A stretch of DNA of 42,000 bases, taken from Planctomycetaceae bacterium (GTDB lineage Bacteria > Planctomycetota > Planctomycetia > Planctomycetales > Planctomycetaceae). Location of the stretch: positions 1 through 42,000 of the forward strand of contig PBOU01000011.1 in NCBI GenBank assembly GCA_002724415.1. The letters are read 5' to 3'. The notes beneath the pieces were generated by a model. The model did no database searches and was not told the DNA's origin. It saw only the letters and a list, made by a program, of their open reading frames with translations. The position numbers and the translations under genes were made by a program. Shown here one piece after another: positions 25,737 to 33,655 of the stretch. Numbering within the stretch: the first letter of the stretch is position 1; each line of letters opens with the position of its first letter.

Positions 25737-28244
25737 ATGCAACTGATCAACCCCGCCATTATCTATGGACTTGGCCTGGCTGCTGTGCCGGTTCTCCTGC
25801 ACATGATGCTACGGGCCCGTCCGAAGCCTCACCTGTTTCCCGCGTTGCGTTTGCTTGAGCAACGTCGGCGACACAATCGCCGGCGATTGCGGCTGCGGCA
25901 CATCTGGTTGTTGCTGTTGCGGATGGCGTTGATCGTGTTGATCGTTCTGGCGGTTGCCCGTCCCAAGTTGCCTGCTGCCGACTACTGGCCACAGTGGCCG
26001 GGCGAGGTCTTGGGGTTGGCGGCCGTTTTCATCGTCCCGTTGGTTGTTTACCGGGTGGTGATCGGTCTCTGGCGTCGTCGGGAGTGGCCGGGGCATGTGC
26101 TGGCCACCCGCCGGTCCTTGTTGCGTGGAGGGCTGGGGGGGCTGCTGCTGCTGTTGCTGGCGCTGTGGTCGCTGGGTTGGTATGGACCCCGGGTTGGTGA
26201 GGAAGCGACCAATCCGTCATTGGGCTCGGCTCGCAATGCGCCCGTCATGGCGGTCTTCGTTTTCGACACCAGCCAGAGCATGGAATACCGTCACCAGAGC
26301 AAGACCCGGCTCGAGGTGGCTCAGGACATCGCGTTGGAACACCTGGACCGTCTCCCGGCCGGGAGCCAGGTGGCGATTATCGACACCGCGGTCGAATCGA
26401 CCCGCGGGACATCTTCGGACGGAGACAAATCCACGGCGTCGGCTGGTCGATTCGTGATCTTCCAGTCCAGCCCGGTGGCCCTGCGCCGCCGTATTGATCA
26501 ATTGGCCCTGCATTCGGTGAGCCGGACGCTGAACGGCTGCATCGAAAGTGGCCTGTCCCTTCTGGAGTCGCATCGCGAACGTGAAGTGACTCGAGCGGCC
26601 GGCGAAGATGGATTTGTCCGTGAGGTCTACGTGTTCACCGACCTGGCTCGTGGTGCCTGGTCACGGGGGACCGCCGACGCCAAGCGGTTGAGTCGGGCAG
26701 TGGAAGAGTGTCCGTGGCTGGGAGGCGTATACGTCGTGGATACGGGAGTGGCCAAACCGATCAATACGGGGATCGCCTCGCTGGACGTCTCTCGGCAGAC
26801 GGTCGCCGATGGCGGAGCGGTGACAATCACCGCAACGGTGAATGGCACCGGGTTGAATGGCGAGGTGGCTCAGACGGTGGATCTGGTGGTCCTCAATGCC
26901 GCCGGGCAACGTGTGCCACGTGGATCCGCAGAGGTCAAGCTGATGGGGGAATCCGAAGCAACTGTCAGCCTGGTCGCCGATGGACTCACCGGTCCGTATG
27001 TGCAGGGAGAATTGCGGTTGCGCTCGAGTGATCCGCTGGCTGCCGACGACGTGGCATTTTTTACCGTGGCGGTGGCCTCGGCTCCTCGCGTCCTGTTGGT
27101 CGCGCCAACAGCGTCGGAGGCGGCGTACCTTATCGAAGCCCTGTCTCCACGGCAGGAGGTCGAGCGAGGCAAGGCACGGTTTCGCTGTGACCACTTGCCA
27201 CCCAATCGATTGTCTGATGCCAGGCTGGCGGAATACCGGGCCGTGATCCTGATGAATGTGCCGGAGATCCGAAAAGAATCATGGAACAACTTGGAGGAGT
27301 TTGTCCGGGAAGGAGGTGGTCTGGGGGTCGTCTTGGGCTCGAGCGTCCATTGGCAACAAGGCCGCGGGGTGAAACCGTCCTCGTACAACACGGCAGCGGC
27401 CCAGGCCGTCTTGCCGGCCGCGTTGGATGTGTCGCGAAAGTTCACGCCACCCGAATACCTTGATCTGCGGAACACGACCCATCCGGCCTTGAAATTGTTC
27501 GCAGATCTTGGAGGTGCCGGCGACCTCGTGCTGCGAGATGTCCGGTACTACTGGAGACTGAAAGCCGGCGTGGACAGCCAGGTGGTGTCTCGTTTCACCG
27601 GAGATGCTCACGATCCGGCGTTGCTGGAACGCGGGCTGGGCCGGGGGCGATCACTGATGTTGGCCACCGCCTTGGATTTGCGCTGGCAATGGAATGATCT
27701 CGCCCGGTCAGACTGGTACGTGGTGCTGGTCGATCAACTGGTGGGTTACCTGGCCCAGCGTTCCGGCGAAGCCTACACCTACGAGGCGAACACCTCGCTG
27801 GCGATCCAGTTGTTTCCGTCGCGACCGGTTACCGAGTTCTCCGTTGTGACTCCCGATGGCAGCCAGCAGCCGGGCCAGTCTCGCGACGGCCAATTGCTCA
27901 CGATCGATGTGTCCGAGTCCCTGGGGCATTACCAGGTACGTGGTCGGGGTGATGCGGCCGAATGGAGAGCCGGATTCAGCCTGAATCTGGATGCCGCTGA
28001 ACGCGACTTGACGAGACTGGGGAAGGAGGACCTGGATGCGTTGCTGGGTGCTGATCGTTACCAGGTCGCCGGTGATCTCGAGGAACTCGAACGTCGGGTC
28101 GGTGATATGAGGGTGGGGCGAGAGGTTTTTCCGCTGGTGCTGGTTCTTCTTCTCCTGGCCTTTTGCTGTGAACACCTGGTCGCCAACCGATTCTACGACA
28201 CCGATCGAGGGGGCCAGGTGAGCGTGGCCGGAGGCCGTGCATGA
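25737..28244 (+). CDS. BatA-domain / VWA membrane protein
   Basis: The 835-residue protein begins with the aerotolerance-regulator (BatA) N-terminal membrane module: INPAIIYGLGLAAVPVLLHMML, then an Arg-rich loop and LLLLRMALIVLIVLAVARP. Two more hydrophobic helices follow (about residues 88-105 and 125-145). A VWA domain comes next with MIDAS residues DTSQS (177-181), then a large ~550-residue extracytoplasmic part including Ig-like and amidotransferase-like segments. A final helix lies near the C-terminus (VFPLVLVLLLLAFCC). Planctomycetes commonly encode such proteins beside MoxR ATPases, but none is present here. It is coupled to the next gene by an ATGA overlap. Confidence 0.88.
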   Translation: MQLINPAIIYGLGLAAVPVLLHMMLRARPKPHLFPALRLLEQRRRHNRRRLRLRHIWLLLLRMALIVLIVLAVARPKLPAADYWPQWPGEVLGLAAVFIVPLVVYRVVIGLWRRREWPGHVLATRRSLLRGGLGGLLLLLLALWSLGWYGPRVGEEATNPSLGSARNAPVMAVFVFDTSQSMEYRHQSKTRLEVAQDIALEHLDRLPAGSQVAIIDTAVESTRGTSSDGDKSTASAGRFVIFQSSPVALRRRIDQLALHSVSRTLNGCIESGLSLLESHREREVTRAAGEDGFVREVYVFTDLARGAWSRGTADAKRLSRAVEECPWLGGVYVVDTGVAKPINTGIASLDVSRQTVADGGAVTITATVNGTGLNGEVAQTVDLVVLNAAGQRVPRGSAEVKLMGESEATVSLVADGLTGPYVQGELRLRSSDPLAADDVAFFTVAVASAPRVLLVAPTASEAAYLIEALSPRQEVERGKARFRCDHLPPNRLSDARLAEYRAVILMNVPEIRKESWNNLEEFVREGGGLGVVLGSSVHWQQGRGVKPSSYNTAAAQAVLPAALDVSRKFTPPEYLDLRNTTHPALKLFADLGGAGDLVLRDVRYYWRLKAGVDSQVVSRFTGDAHDPALLERGLGRGRSLMLATALDLRWQWNDLARSDWYVVLVDQLVGYLAQRSGEAYTYEANTSLAIQLFPSRPVTEFSVVTPDGSQQPGQSRDGQLLTIDVSESLGHYQVRGRGDAAEWRAGFSLNLDAAERDLTRLGKEDLDALLGADRYQVAGDLEELERRVGDMRVGREVFPLVLVLLLLAFCCEHLVANRFYDTDRGGQVSVAGGRA

Positions 28245-30532
28245 TCCGGTTCGATATGGCACCGGCCTGGCACTGGTCGATGGTGGTGACGGTCATTGTC
28301 GCCGTCATGGGGCTGGTCATCTGGAGTTATCCTCGTCGCCTGCGAACCGTGTCGCCGGGCGCCGCCAGGCTGTTGTTGTTCCTGCGGCTTGCCGTCGTCC
28401 TGGTGCTGGCCTTCACGATGTTCAGGCCCAGCCTGCAACTGATTGAACCCGACAGCAGGCCGCGGGTGCTGGCCGTGGTGATGGATCGCTCCAAGAGCAT
28501 GGGGGTCGCGGACGCGGCCGGTGGTAAGACGCGCCGGGAGGCACTGGTCGAAACCGTCGCGGAGCATCGGGGTCAACTGGAAGAGGTTGATGGCAACATC
28601 GAGGTTCGATTTTTCGACTTTGACAAGGAACTTGTTCCCCTAGAACTGGGCCAGGATCGGTTGCCGAAAACGGAAACGACCGGTGACCAGACGGCGATGG
28701 GCAGCGTGCTTGAAAAGGTGTTCCAGGAGGCTCGGAATCAGCAGATCAGTGGTGTGATCCTGATGGGGGACGGTGCCCAACGAGCGGTCGCCCCGTTTGA
28801 TCTTGATCCGCGTCGTGTGGCCAGGCTTCTGGGAGACCAGGGCTTGCGGGTGTACACCGTTCCCTTTGGGGCTTCTGGATCCAGCGACAATTCGCTCGAT
28901 GTGGCTGTCGACGATTTGCTCGTCGATCGAGTCGTCTTCGAGAACAAGGCGGTGATCGTCCGGGCGCGGGTGCGATTGATGGGAGCGGCCAATCGTGATG
29001 TCACCGTGCGGCTGAAGGTCGAAGATCGGGCCGGGCGGACGGTCGGTCAGTCGGGGCCGATGGTTCAGCCACCATCCACTGGTCGGACGTCGCCGATCCG
29101 GCGGATCACGACGACCCAGGATGAGGATGTTCGCCAGATCGAGTTGTCTTTCGTGCCCACCCGGTCCGGAGAATTCAAGATCGCTGTCGAGGCTGACGGC
29201 CTTCCGGGCGAGGTGCGTCGGACCAACAATCTGCGGCGGTCATTGATCAGCGTGCGACGCGGTGGGATTCGCGTGGCCTACATTGATCGTCCGCGTCCCG
29301 AGATCCGCAGCGTTCAGTTGCTGAGGGCGTCGGAGAAGATCCAGTTGGAAACTCATATCGTACGAACCGGACCAGGAGGCCGCGCGGCGAGCCTCGCGGC
29401 GGACCTGTTCGCACCCGACACGCATGACGTCTACATTCTCGGGAATGTTCCAGCCAGCACGCTCGGCCGGGAACACCTGGCCAGCCTGGCGGCCCGGGTT
29501 CGTGATGGGGCTGGTTTGCTGATGCTGGGTGGATTCAGTGCTTTTGGTGCCGGGGGCTATGCCAACACACCGCTGGATGCCCTGTCGCCGGTGGCGATGA
29601 ACCCGGCCGAATTGCAGGGGGCCGGGGCGATCGAGACCGATTTGCATCTGATGCAGGATGTCCGGGTGGTCCCCACCGATGCCGGATTGTCACATTATAT
29701 CATGCGAATTGCCGACAACGGGGAGGCGAACCGGACCCGTTGGGAGGCGTTGCCGCCATTGGAGAAAGCGAATCGGATCCGCCCCAAGAACGAGTTCGTC
29801 GATGTGCTGGCTCGAGATTCCGATGGGAATGCGATGTTGTTGTCGGCCGATACCGGAACGGGCCGGCTGATCGCCTTTGCCGGTGATTCGACCTACTTCT
29901 GGTTCCAGTTCGGGTTCCGTGAAGTTCATCAGCGATTTTGGCAGCAGATGATCTTCTGGTTGTCACACAAAGAGGACGACTCGGATCAGCCGGTTTGGGT
30001 CCAGGTGGAACCTCGGACATTCAATGCGGCGGCGGAAGTGCCGTTGCGGTTCGGAGCACGTGATGCGGACGGGCGGCCGATCGACGATGCCGAGTTCCAG
30101 GTCCAGGTGGTTGCTCCGGGGCAACGGGAGGTCCAGTTGAGGCCGCGACGGGAAAGCGATGCGTTTTCCGCGAGGTTTGCTGAAACGTCCGATGCCGGGG
30201 ATTACTGGGTCGAGGTCAATGCCCGTCGTGACGGCCAGGCGATCGGTTTGCCGGCCCGGGCCAGGTTTTTGATCGATGCCCGCGACCTGGAACTGGATGA
30301 TCCAGCAGCAGATCCCGGGTTGCTGGAACAGATCTCTGAACTCAGCGGTGCCGGTCGATTTGCTCCGGAACAATTCCACGAGGCAATCGAACAACTGGCG
30401 GCCGAGCCTGCCGCCAACGGGTTGACCCAGGCGACCGTCATTGAACTCTGGGACAACTGGTACGTGCTGGGGGTTTTCGTCGTGCTGCTGTCACTGGAGT
30501 GGTTCTTGCGGAAACGGCTCGGAATGGTCTAG
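28241..30532 (+). CDS. Large VWA-domain membrane protein
   Basis: The 763-residue protein has two N-terminal membrane helices (about residues 10-28 and 42-60), then a VWA-like region with MIDAS residues DRSKS (82-86). A CARDB/Ig-like beta segment (about 220-330) is followed by a class I glutamine-amidotransferase-like domain (DVYILGNVPAST, GAGLLMLGGFSAFGAGGY) and beta-rich regions. One C-terminal helix precedes a short basic tail. It is most likely an envelope complex subunit with the preceding protein; no enzymatic role is evident. Its stop codon overlaps that of the convergent cupin gene in CTAG. Confidence 0.86.
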   Translation: MIRFDMAPAWHWSMVVTVIVAVMGLVIWSYPRRLRTVSPGAARLLLFLRLAVVLVLAFTMFRPSLQLIEPDSRPRVLAVVMDRSKSMGVADAAGGKTRREALVETVAEHRGQLEEVDGNIEVRFFDFDKELVPLELGQDRLPKTETTGDQTAMGSVLEKVFQEARNQQISGVILMGDGAQRAVAPFDLDPRRVARLLGDQGLRVYTVPFGASGSSDNSLDVAVDDLLVDRVVFENKAVIVRARVRLMGAANRDVTVRLKVEDRAGRTVGQSGPMVQPPSTGRTSPIRRITTTQDEDVRQIELSFVPTRSGEFKIAVEADGLPGEVRRTNNLRRSLISVRRGGIRVAYIDRPRPEIRSVQLLRASEKIQLETHIVRTGPGGRAASLAADLFAPDTHDVYILGNVPASTLGREHLASLAARVRDGAGLLMLGGFSAFGAGGYANTPLDALSPVAMNPAELQGAGAIETDLHLMQDVRVVPTDAGLSHYIMRIADNGEANRTRWEALPPLEKANRIRPKNEFVDVLARDSDGNAMLLSADTGTGRLIAFAGDSTYFWFQFGFREVHQRFWQQMIFWLSHKEDDSDQPVWVQVEPRTFNAAAEVPLRFGARDADGRPIDDAEFQVQVVAPGQREVQLRPRRESDAFSARFAETSDAGDYWVEVNARRDGQAIGLPARARFLIDARDLELDDPAADPGLLEQISELSGAGRFAPEQFHEAIEQLAAEPAANGLTQATVIELWDNWYVLGVFVVLLSLEWFLRKRLGMV

Positions 30533-30894
30533 TCCAGCCACTCGTCGTCGGGATCGAATTTGGGGAAGACGACGATCAACACTTTCATCGTGCCCACGGC
30601 GCGGTGTCGAGTGCCTGGGGGAATCATGATGCACTGCCCCTGTCGAACTGGAATCAGTTCGTCGTCGAGCTGCATCTGCGCGTCATCATCGCACTCGAGG
30701 AAGTAGTACGTTTCGGTCAATCGCTTGTGGTAATGCAACTGGGCATCGGCTGAAATCTCGGTGACGTGGATCGTCCCCGGATAGGATTCGATGTCGGCGA
30801 AGGCCCGTCGAGCCGTGCCACAGGGGCACTCGGTGCCGGGGATTTCCGAAAAATCGACAAGGTGATAGTTGGCGGCTGTCCGGGACTCGCTCAT
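30529..30894 (-). CDS. Small cupin-fold protein
   Basis: The 121-residue single-domain cupin has motif 1 (HYHKRLTETYYFLE, with the two histidines and a later glutamate as metal ligands) and motif 2 (GQCIMIPPGTRHRA). It may bind a metal and a small ligand, acting as an isomerase, dioxygenase or sensor; there is no evidence to choose. An N-terminal CPCGTARRAF segment has two close cysteines. The start at 30894 gives a compact family-like protein; an ATG at 30936 is possible but adds atypical sequence. Confidence 0.88.
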   Translation of the reverse strand: MSESRTAANYHLVDFSEIPGTECPCGTARRAFADIESYPGTIHVTEISADAQLHYHKRLTETYYFLECDDDAQMQLDDELIPVRQGQCIMIPPGTRHRAVGTMKVLIVVFPKFDPDDEWLD

Positions 30895-30983
30895 GGCATG
30901 ACTCGTCGAGGTGGGCGTGGAGAAACACTGACGCATTGTGGTGTTGAGGTGCCTGGAGAGTCAACGAGATCTGTTCGAGCCGA

Positions 30984-31011
30984 TTGACAGGCGATTTCCG
31001 GCACGGACAAT
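30984..31011 (+). promoter_or_regulatory. Putative sigma-70-type promoter of the selenoprotein gene
   Basis: A perfect -35 TTGACA (30984-30989), a 16-base spacer and GACAAT (31006-31011, 4 of 6 to consensus) lie 46 bases before the OsmC-like start. It sits in the divergent gap between that gene and the cupin gene. Confidence 0.5.
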
Positions 31012-31057
31012 GCGTTGCATCTGTTTGTTCTGCTACTCAACTGCGAGGTGATCAGCC

Positions 31058-31537
31058 ATGAGCGTCGTGCACACCAGTCGGATCGAGATCACCAGGCACC
31101 AGGGGCCTCATCGGACCGCTCGCATTGAAGGGTTTGACGGGGTGCTTGATTTTGGAATCCACGGAGGCATCCGGGACTTCTATGCCCAGAAGTACGGCCG
31201 TGAATTTGATGGACCCGAGTATCCTGCCACCCTGGACCACATGATTGCTGGCGTGGCCGGGTGACTGACCGGGTCCCTGGCAGCCGCGCTGGATGCGCGG
31301 TCAATTGTGACGTCAGAACGGTTGGTGGCATCGGTTGAGGGTGACATTGCCGAAGTCGAGGACGTGCTGCGGATCACGGCGATTCGACTGCTTTTTCGGC
31401 TTGTGGCCGATCAGTCCATTGATCACGACGCGGTGGAGCGAGCCCTGGCGACATTTTCGGCGAAGTGTCCGGCCTACCAGTCGGTTCGCGGTTGCATAGA
31501 GTGCAGCTGGGACCTGGAGATCGTTATCGCGGATTGA
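31058..31537 (+). CDS. OsmC/Ohr-family peroxiredoxin-like selenoprotein (in-frame TGA = Sec69)
   Basis: Read through one TGA at 31262-31264, this is a single 159-residue protein of OsmC length in one unbroken frame. Residues 1-68 (MSVVHTSRIEITRHQG ... DFYAQKYGREFDGPEYPATLDHMIAGVAG) and 70-159 (LTGSLAAALDARSIV ... YQSVRGCIECSWDLEIV) are the two halves of an OsmC fold. The TGA falls at the family's first redox cysteine (the AC/AxC-xxxL helix). Cys137 in AKCPAYQSV is the conserved second cysteine. OsmC/Ohr enzymes reduce organic hydroperoxides with a thiol donor; selenium at the peroxidatic position would raise reactivity. A SECIS-like hairpin follows the TGA. The 14-base 3' end overlaps the convergent gene. 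The alternative, a disrupted pseudogene, would need the only lesion to hit the catalytic codon. Confidence 0.85.
31284..31300 (+). promoter_or_regulatory. Putative bacterial SECIS element
   Basis: CCGCGC (31284-31289) and GCGCGG (31295-31300) form a perfect 6-bp stem with the loop UGGAU. The loop begins 26 bases after the TGA and has G at its second position. Bacterial SECIS elements are hairpins inside the coding region just after the UGA, with a small apical loop containing G near its start, which this matches. A further G-U pair can extend the stem. Confidence 0.65.
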
Positions 31538-32480
31538 TCGCAAAACGAGTGATCAGCTGTTGGTGATCGGAGTGTGAACTCCAGGCCGTGTGGCAATCGA
31601 CGAAGCCGACACGGCGGTTTCCCCAGGCCTGGTCCAGGTCGAGCAGCGGCAGCGGGAGCGGCCATGTGGGGCGGAATCCGCTTCCGGCAACCTCCCAGGC
31701 GTTTGTGAGCGAGAGACGCCACCGGTCAAACCATGCCGAGTCGGTCGGGGTGTTGAAGTCACCGGTGACGAGAACCGGCTTGTTGGTGATGGTGGTGGCC
31801 AGTTTGTGGAGTTGTGCCAGGGCGTGTTGTCGCGAGATCCAGGGAGTGCTTGTGACGTCGGCAAGGATCAGCACCAGTTCGTGGCCGCGGCAACAGATGT
31901 CGAATTGTCGAAAGCGAACGGTGTTGGCCAGGGATCCCGAGCGGGCCTGGTGGACCGTGCCATTTTTGACCAGGACGAGCATTCCGCTGCCGAGTCCACT
32001 GGACGCGTGATCGGGGAACCTGCCTTGCCAGAATCGATCGAGTTCCGGTTCTGTTGGCCCGGCCTCGACCAGGCAGATGATGTCGGCGGGTTCGCCGTGA
32101 ATGGTCTGGGCCAGCCGATCCCAGCCAGCCTGTCCATGGTCGGTGTTCCACGTCAAACAGGACAGCGTGTCGTCGGAGAGTTTGGTGGGAGGTGGGTTCG
32201 AATGGGAGTTGATCGCCCAGGCCACCATCACAATCAAGCCGATGGCGGCGACCGGACTGGTCCACGGTGAGCGGTTGCGGAGTCTCAGGCCACCGGCCAA
32301 CAACACCAGCAGGCTGGCCAGTACCGGCCAGGGCGTGGCGTAGAACATTGTGCCGGTGGCCGGCAGTGCATCCCGGACACTGAGCCTGACAGCCAGCCCT
32401 GCCAACCCGGTTGCACCAGCCACCGTCGACAGCGCCGTGCCCAGCCACGGCCGCGATCCTCGTGGCCCACGGTCATTCAT
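31524..32480 (-). CDS. Membrane-anchored endonuclease/exonuclease/phosphatase family protein
   Basis: The 318-residue protein has three hydrophobic helices in the first ~90 residues (around 15-33, 47-63, 73-92), which tether an extracytoplasmic or cytoplasmic EEP domain. The family active-site strings are present: LTWNTDHG, IICLVEAG, VTGDFNTPTDS and SSHSDHQQL at the C-terminus (the SDH motif). It could cleave nucleic acid, phospholipid or a phosphorylated metabolite. Its 3' end overlaps that of the convergent OsmC-like gene by 14 bases. Confidence 0.88.
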   Translation of the reverse strand: MNDRGPRGSRPWLGTALSTVAGATGLAGLAVRLSVRDALPATGTMFYATPWPVLASLLVLLAGGLRLRNRSPWTSPVAAIGLIVMVAWAINSHSNPPPTKLSDDTLSCLTWNTDHGQAGWDRLAQTIHGEPADIICLVEAGPTEPELDRFWQGRFPDHASSGLGSGMLVLVKNGTVHQARSGSLANTVRFRQFDICCRGHELVLILADVTSTPWISRQHALAQLHKLATTITNKPVLVTGDFNTPTDSAWFDRWRLSLTNAWEVAGSGFRPTWPLPLPLLDLDQAWGNRRVGFVDCHTAWSSHSDHQQLITRFAINPR

Positions 32481-32539
32481 GAGTCGCCGGTGCGGTCACC
32501 GTTTCCGTCGGTTTTTCGCGGTGCCGCAGGGGAGAAAAA

Positions 32540-33034
32540 TTATTCCAGTGTTTCGGCCAAAATGGCATCGGCCTGTCCCCGCCGGTAATCCCTGATTTGT
32601 TGTCTGAGTTCGGGGCGACTGCCGGCCAAGATTGCGATAGCCAACAGCGCGGCGTTGACAGCTCCGGCCTTGCCGATGGCGAGTGTGCCCACGGGGATGC
32701 CCCGGGGCATCTGGACCGTGGCCAACAGGGCGTCCATTCCATCGGTGGCCCAGCCCGTCATGGGGACACCGAGGACCGGCAGGACGGTGTGGGCGGCACA
32801 GACGCCTGCCAGGTGTGCGGCTCCACCGGCTGCCGCGATGATGACCTCGACTCCTCGCTCTTCAGCTCCACCGACGTACTCCGAAGTTTCCTCGGGAGTT
32901 CGGTGTGCCGAGAGCACCCGGCACTCGTTGGCGATGCCAAACTGGTCGAGCATGTCACGGGTGTGCTGCATCGTACTCCAGTCCGACTTGCTGCCCATCA
33001 GAATATTCACCAGCGGCGTGTCTTGTTCGCTCAT
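32540..33034 (-). CDS. purE: N5-carboxyaminoimidazole ribonucleotide mutase PurE
   Basis: This enzyme performs the carboxyl-transfer step of purine synthesis (N5-CAIR to CAIR). The 164-residue class I PurE has MGSKSDWSTM, ECRVLSAHRTPEET, the substrate loop AAAGGAAHLAGVCAAHTVLPVLGVP and VQMPRGIPVGTLAIGKAGAVNAALLA. No purK partner is in the window. A 13-base palindrome (TGGCCC, one base, GGGCCA at 33069-33081) lies 35 bases upstream of the start, of uncertain meaning. The downstream EEP gene starts 59 bases past its stop. Confidence 0.96.
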   Translation of the reverse strand: MSEQDTPLVNILMGSKSDWSTMQHTRDMLDQFGIANECRVLSAHRTPEETSEYVGGAEERGVEVIIAAAGGAAHLAGVCAAHTVLPVLGVPMTGWATDGMDALLATVQMPRGIPVGTLAIGKAGAVNAALLAIAILAGSRPELRQQIRDYRRGQADAILAETLE

Positions 33035-33162
33035 CTTGCTTGTCCATCTCTTTCAATTGCAACTCGTGTGGCCCAGGGCCAACCCCCGGTTTTCGGTCCA
33101 GTGTTCTCATGAACGTCTGAAGCCTACTGACACGTCACGCGGACGGCAAGATTCCCGCCGCA

Positions 33163-33191
33163 TTGCTGCCCGTCGATGGCCTCCTTAGAAT
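33163..33191 (+). promoter_or_regulatory. Putative promoter for receiver-like protein and mrp
   Basis: TTGCTG (33163-33168), a 17-base spacer and TAGAAT (33186-33191) form a reasonable sigma-70 promoter. It lies 26 bases before the GTG at 33218. Confidence 0.5.
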
Positions 33192-33217
33192 CGGGCTGTT
33201 GAGTCGTCAAACCATTC

Positions 33218-33613
33218 GTGGAAGTGGGCGTGTCGTCGGTCATCGTCTTGGAACAGTCCGGCCGGTTTTTTCGTGAATTGAAGACCGAGTGGTCGCGTCA
33301 AGCAGTTTCGGGGGGCGGTGTTGGCGAGATCGATGACATCGAATCGGCCGGGAGCGTTCCGGAAGTGTTCGCGCTGGCCGATGCCAGTCGACGTGGAGTG
33401 GTCGTGGCTGACTTGGCGGCAGGGCAGCCTGACGTGCTGCGTTTGTTGGAAGGATGGGATCGGGGCTGGCCGATCGTGGTGATCGGATCACTGGACACCG
33501 GAGAACTGGAATGGCCGCTGAGAGAGTTGGGGGCGACCACCGTGCTTTTTGAGCCGGTGACTCCTTCTCGGCTGTTGGCAATGTGTCAGCGAGTGTTGAA
33601 GAACGTGACATGA
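33218..33613 (+). CDS. Degenerate response-regulator receiver-like protein
   Basis: The 131-residue protein looks like a lone CheY-type domain that has lost key residues. VVVADLAAG sits where the phospho-acceptor strand would be, WPIVVIGSLD resembles the strand ending in Thr/Ser, and LGATTVLFEPVTPSRLLAMCQRVL matches the last helix-strand region. The invariant Lys of KP is replaced by Glu (FEPV), and the acidic cluster at the N-terminus is absent (VIVLEQSGRFF). No output domain is present. Three GTG starts are possible (33218, 33224, 33230). It precedes mrp by 42 bases. Confidence 0.6.
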   Translation: MEVGVSSVIVLEQSGRFFRELKTEWSRQAVSGGGVGEIDDIESAGSVPEVFALADASRRGVVVADLAAGQPDVLRLLEGWDRGWPIVVIGSLDTGELEWPLRELGATTVLFEPVTPSRLLAMCQRVLKNVT

Positions 33614-33655
33614 CCGTCTGGACTGGAGGGTCCGGCAAGGGGATGAAATCAGACG

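Noticed and set aside
31058-31537. Reading the OsmC-like gene as a pseudogene or two small hypothetical genes
   Set aside because: There is no frameshift, both halves keep family motifs, the only stop is TGA at the catalytic-cysteine codon, and a SECIS-like hairpin follows.
32512-32539. TTTTTC / GAAAAA inverted repeat with a GCGG-CCGC core between purE and the EEP gene, considered as an intrinsic terminator
   Set aside because: The T-run precedes rather than follows the hairpin in the purE transcript and the inner loop would be only two bases, so it does not fit a terminator.
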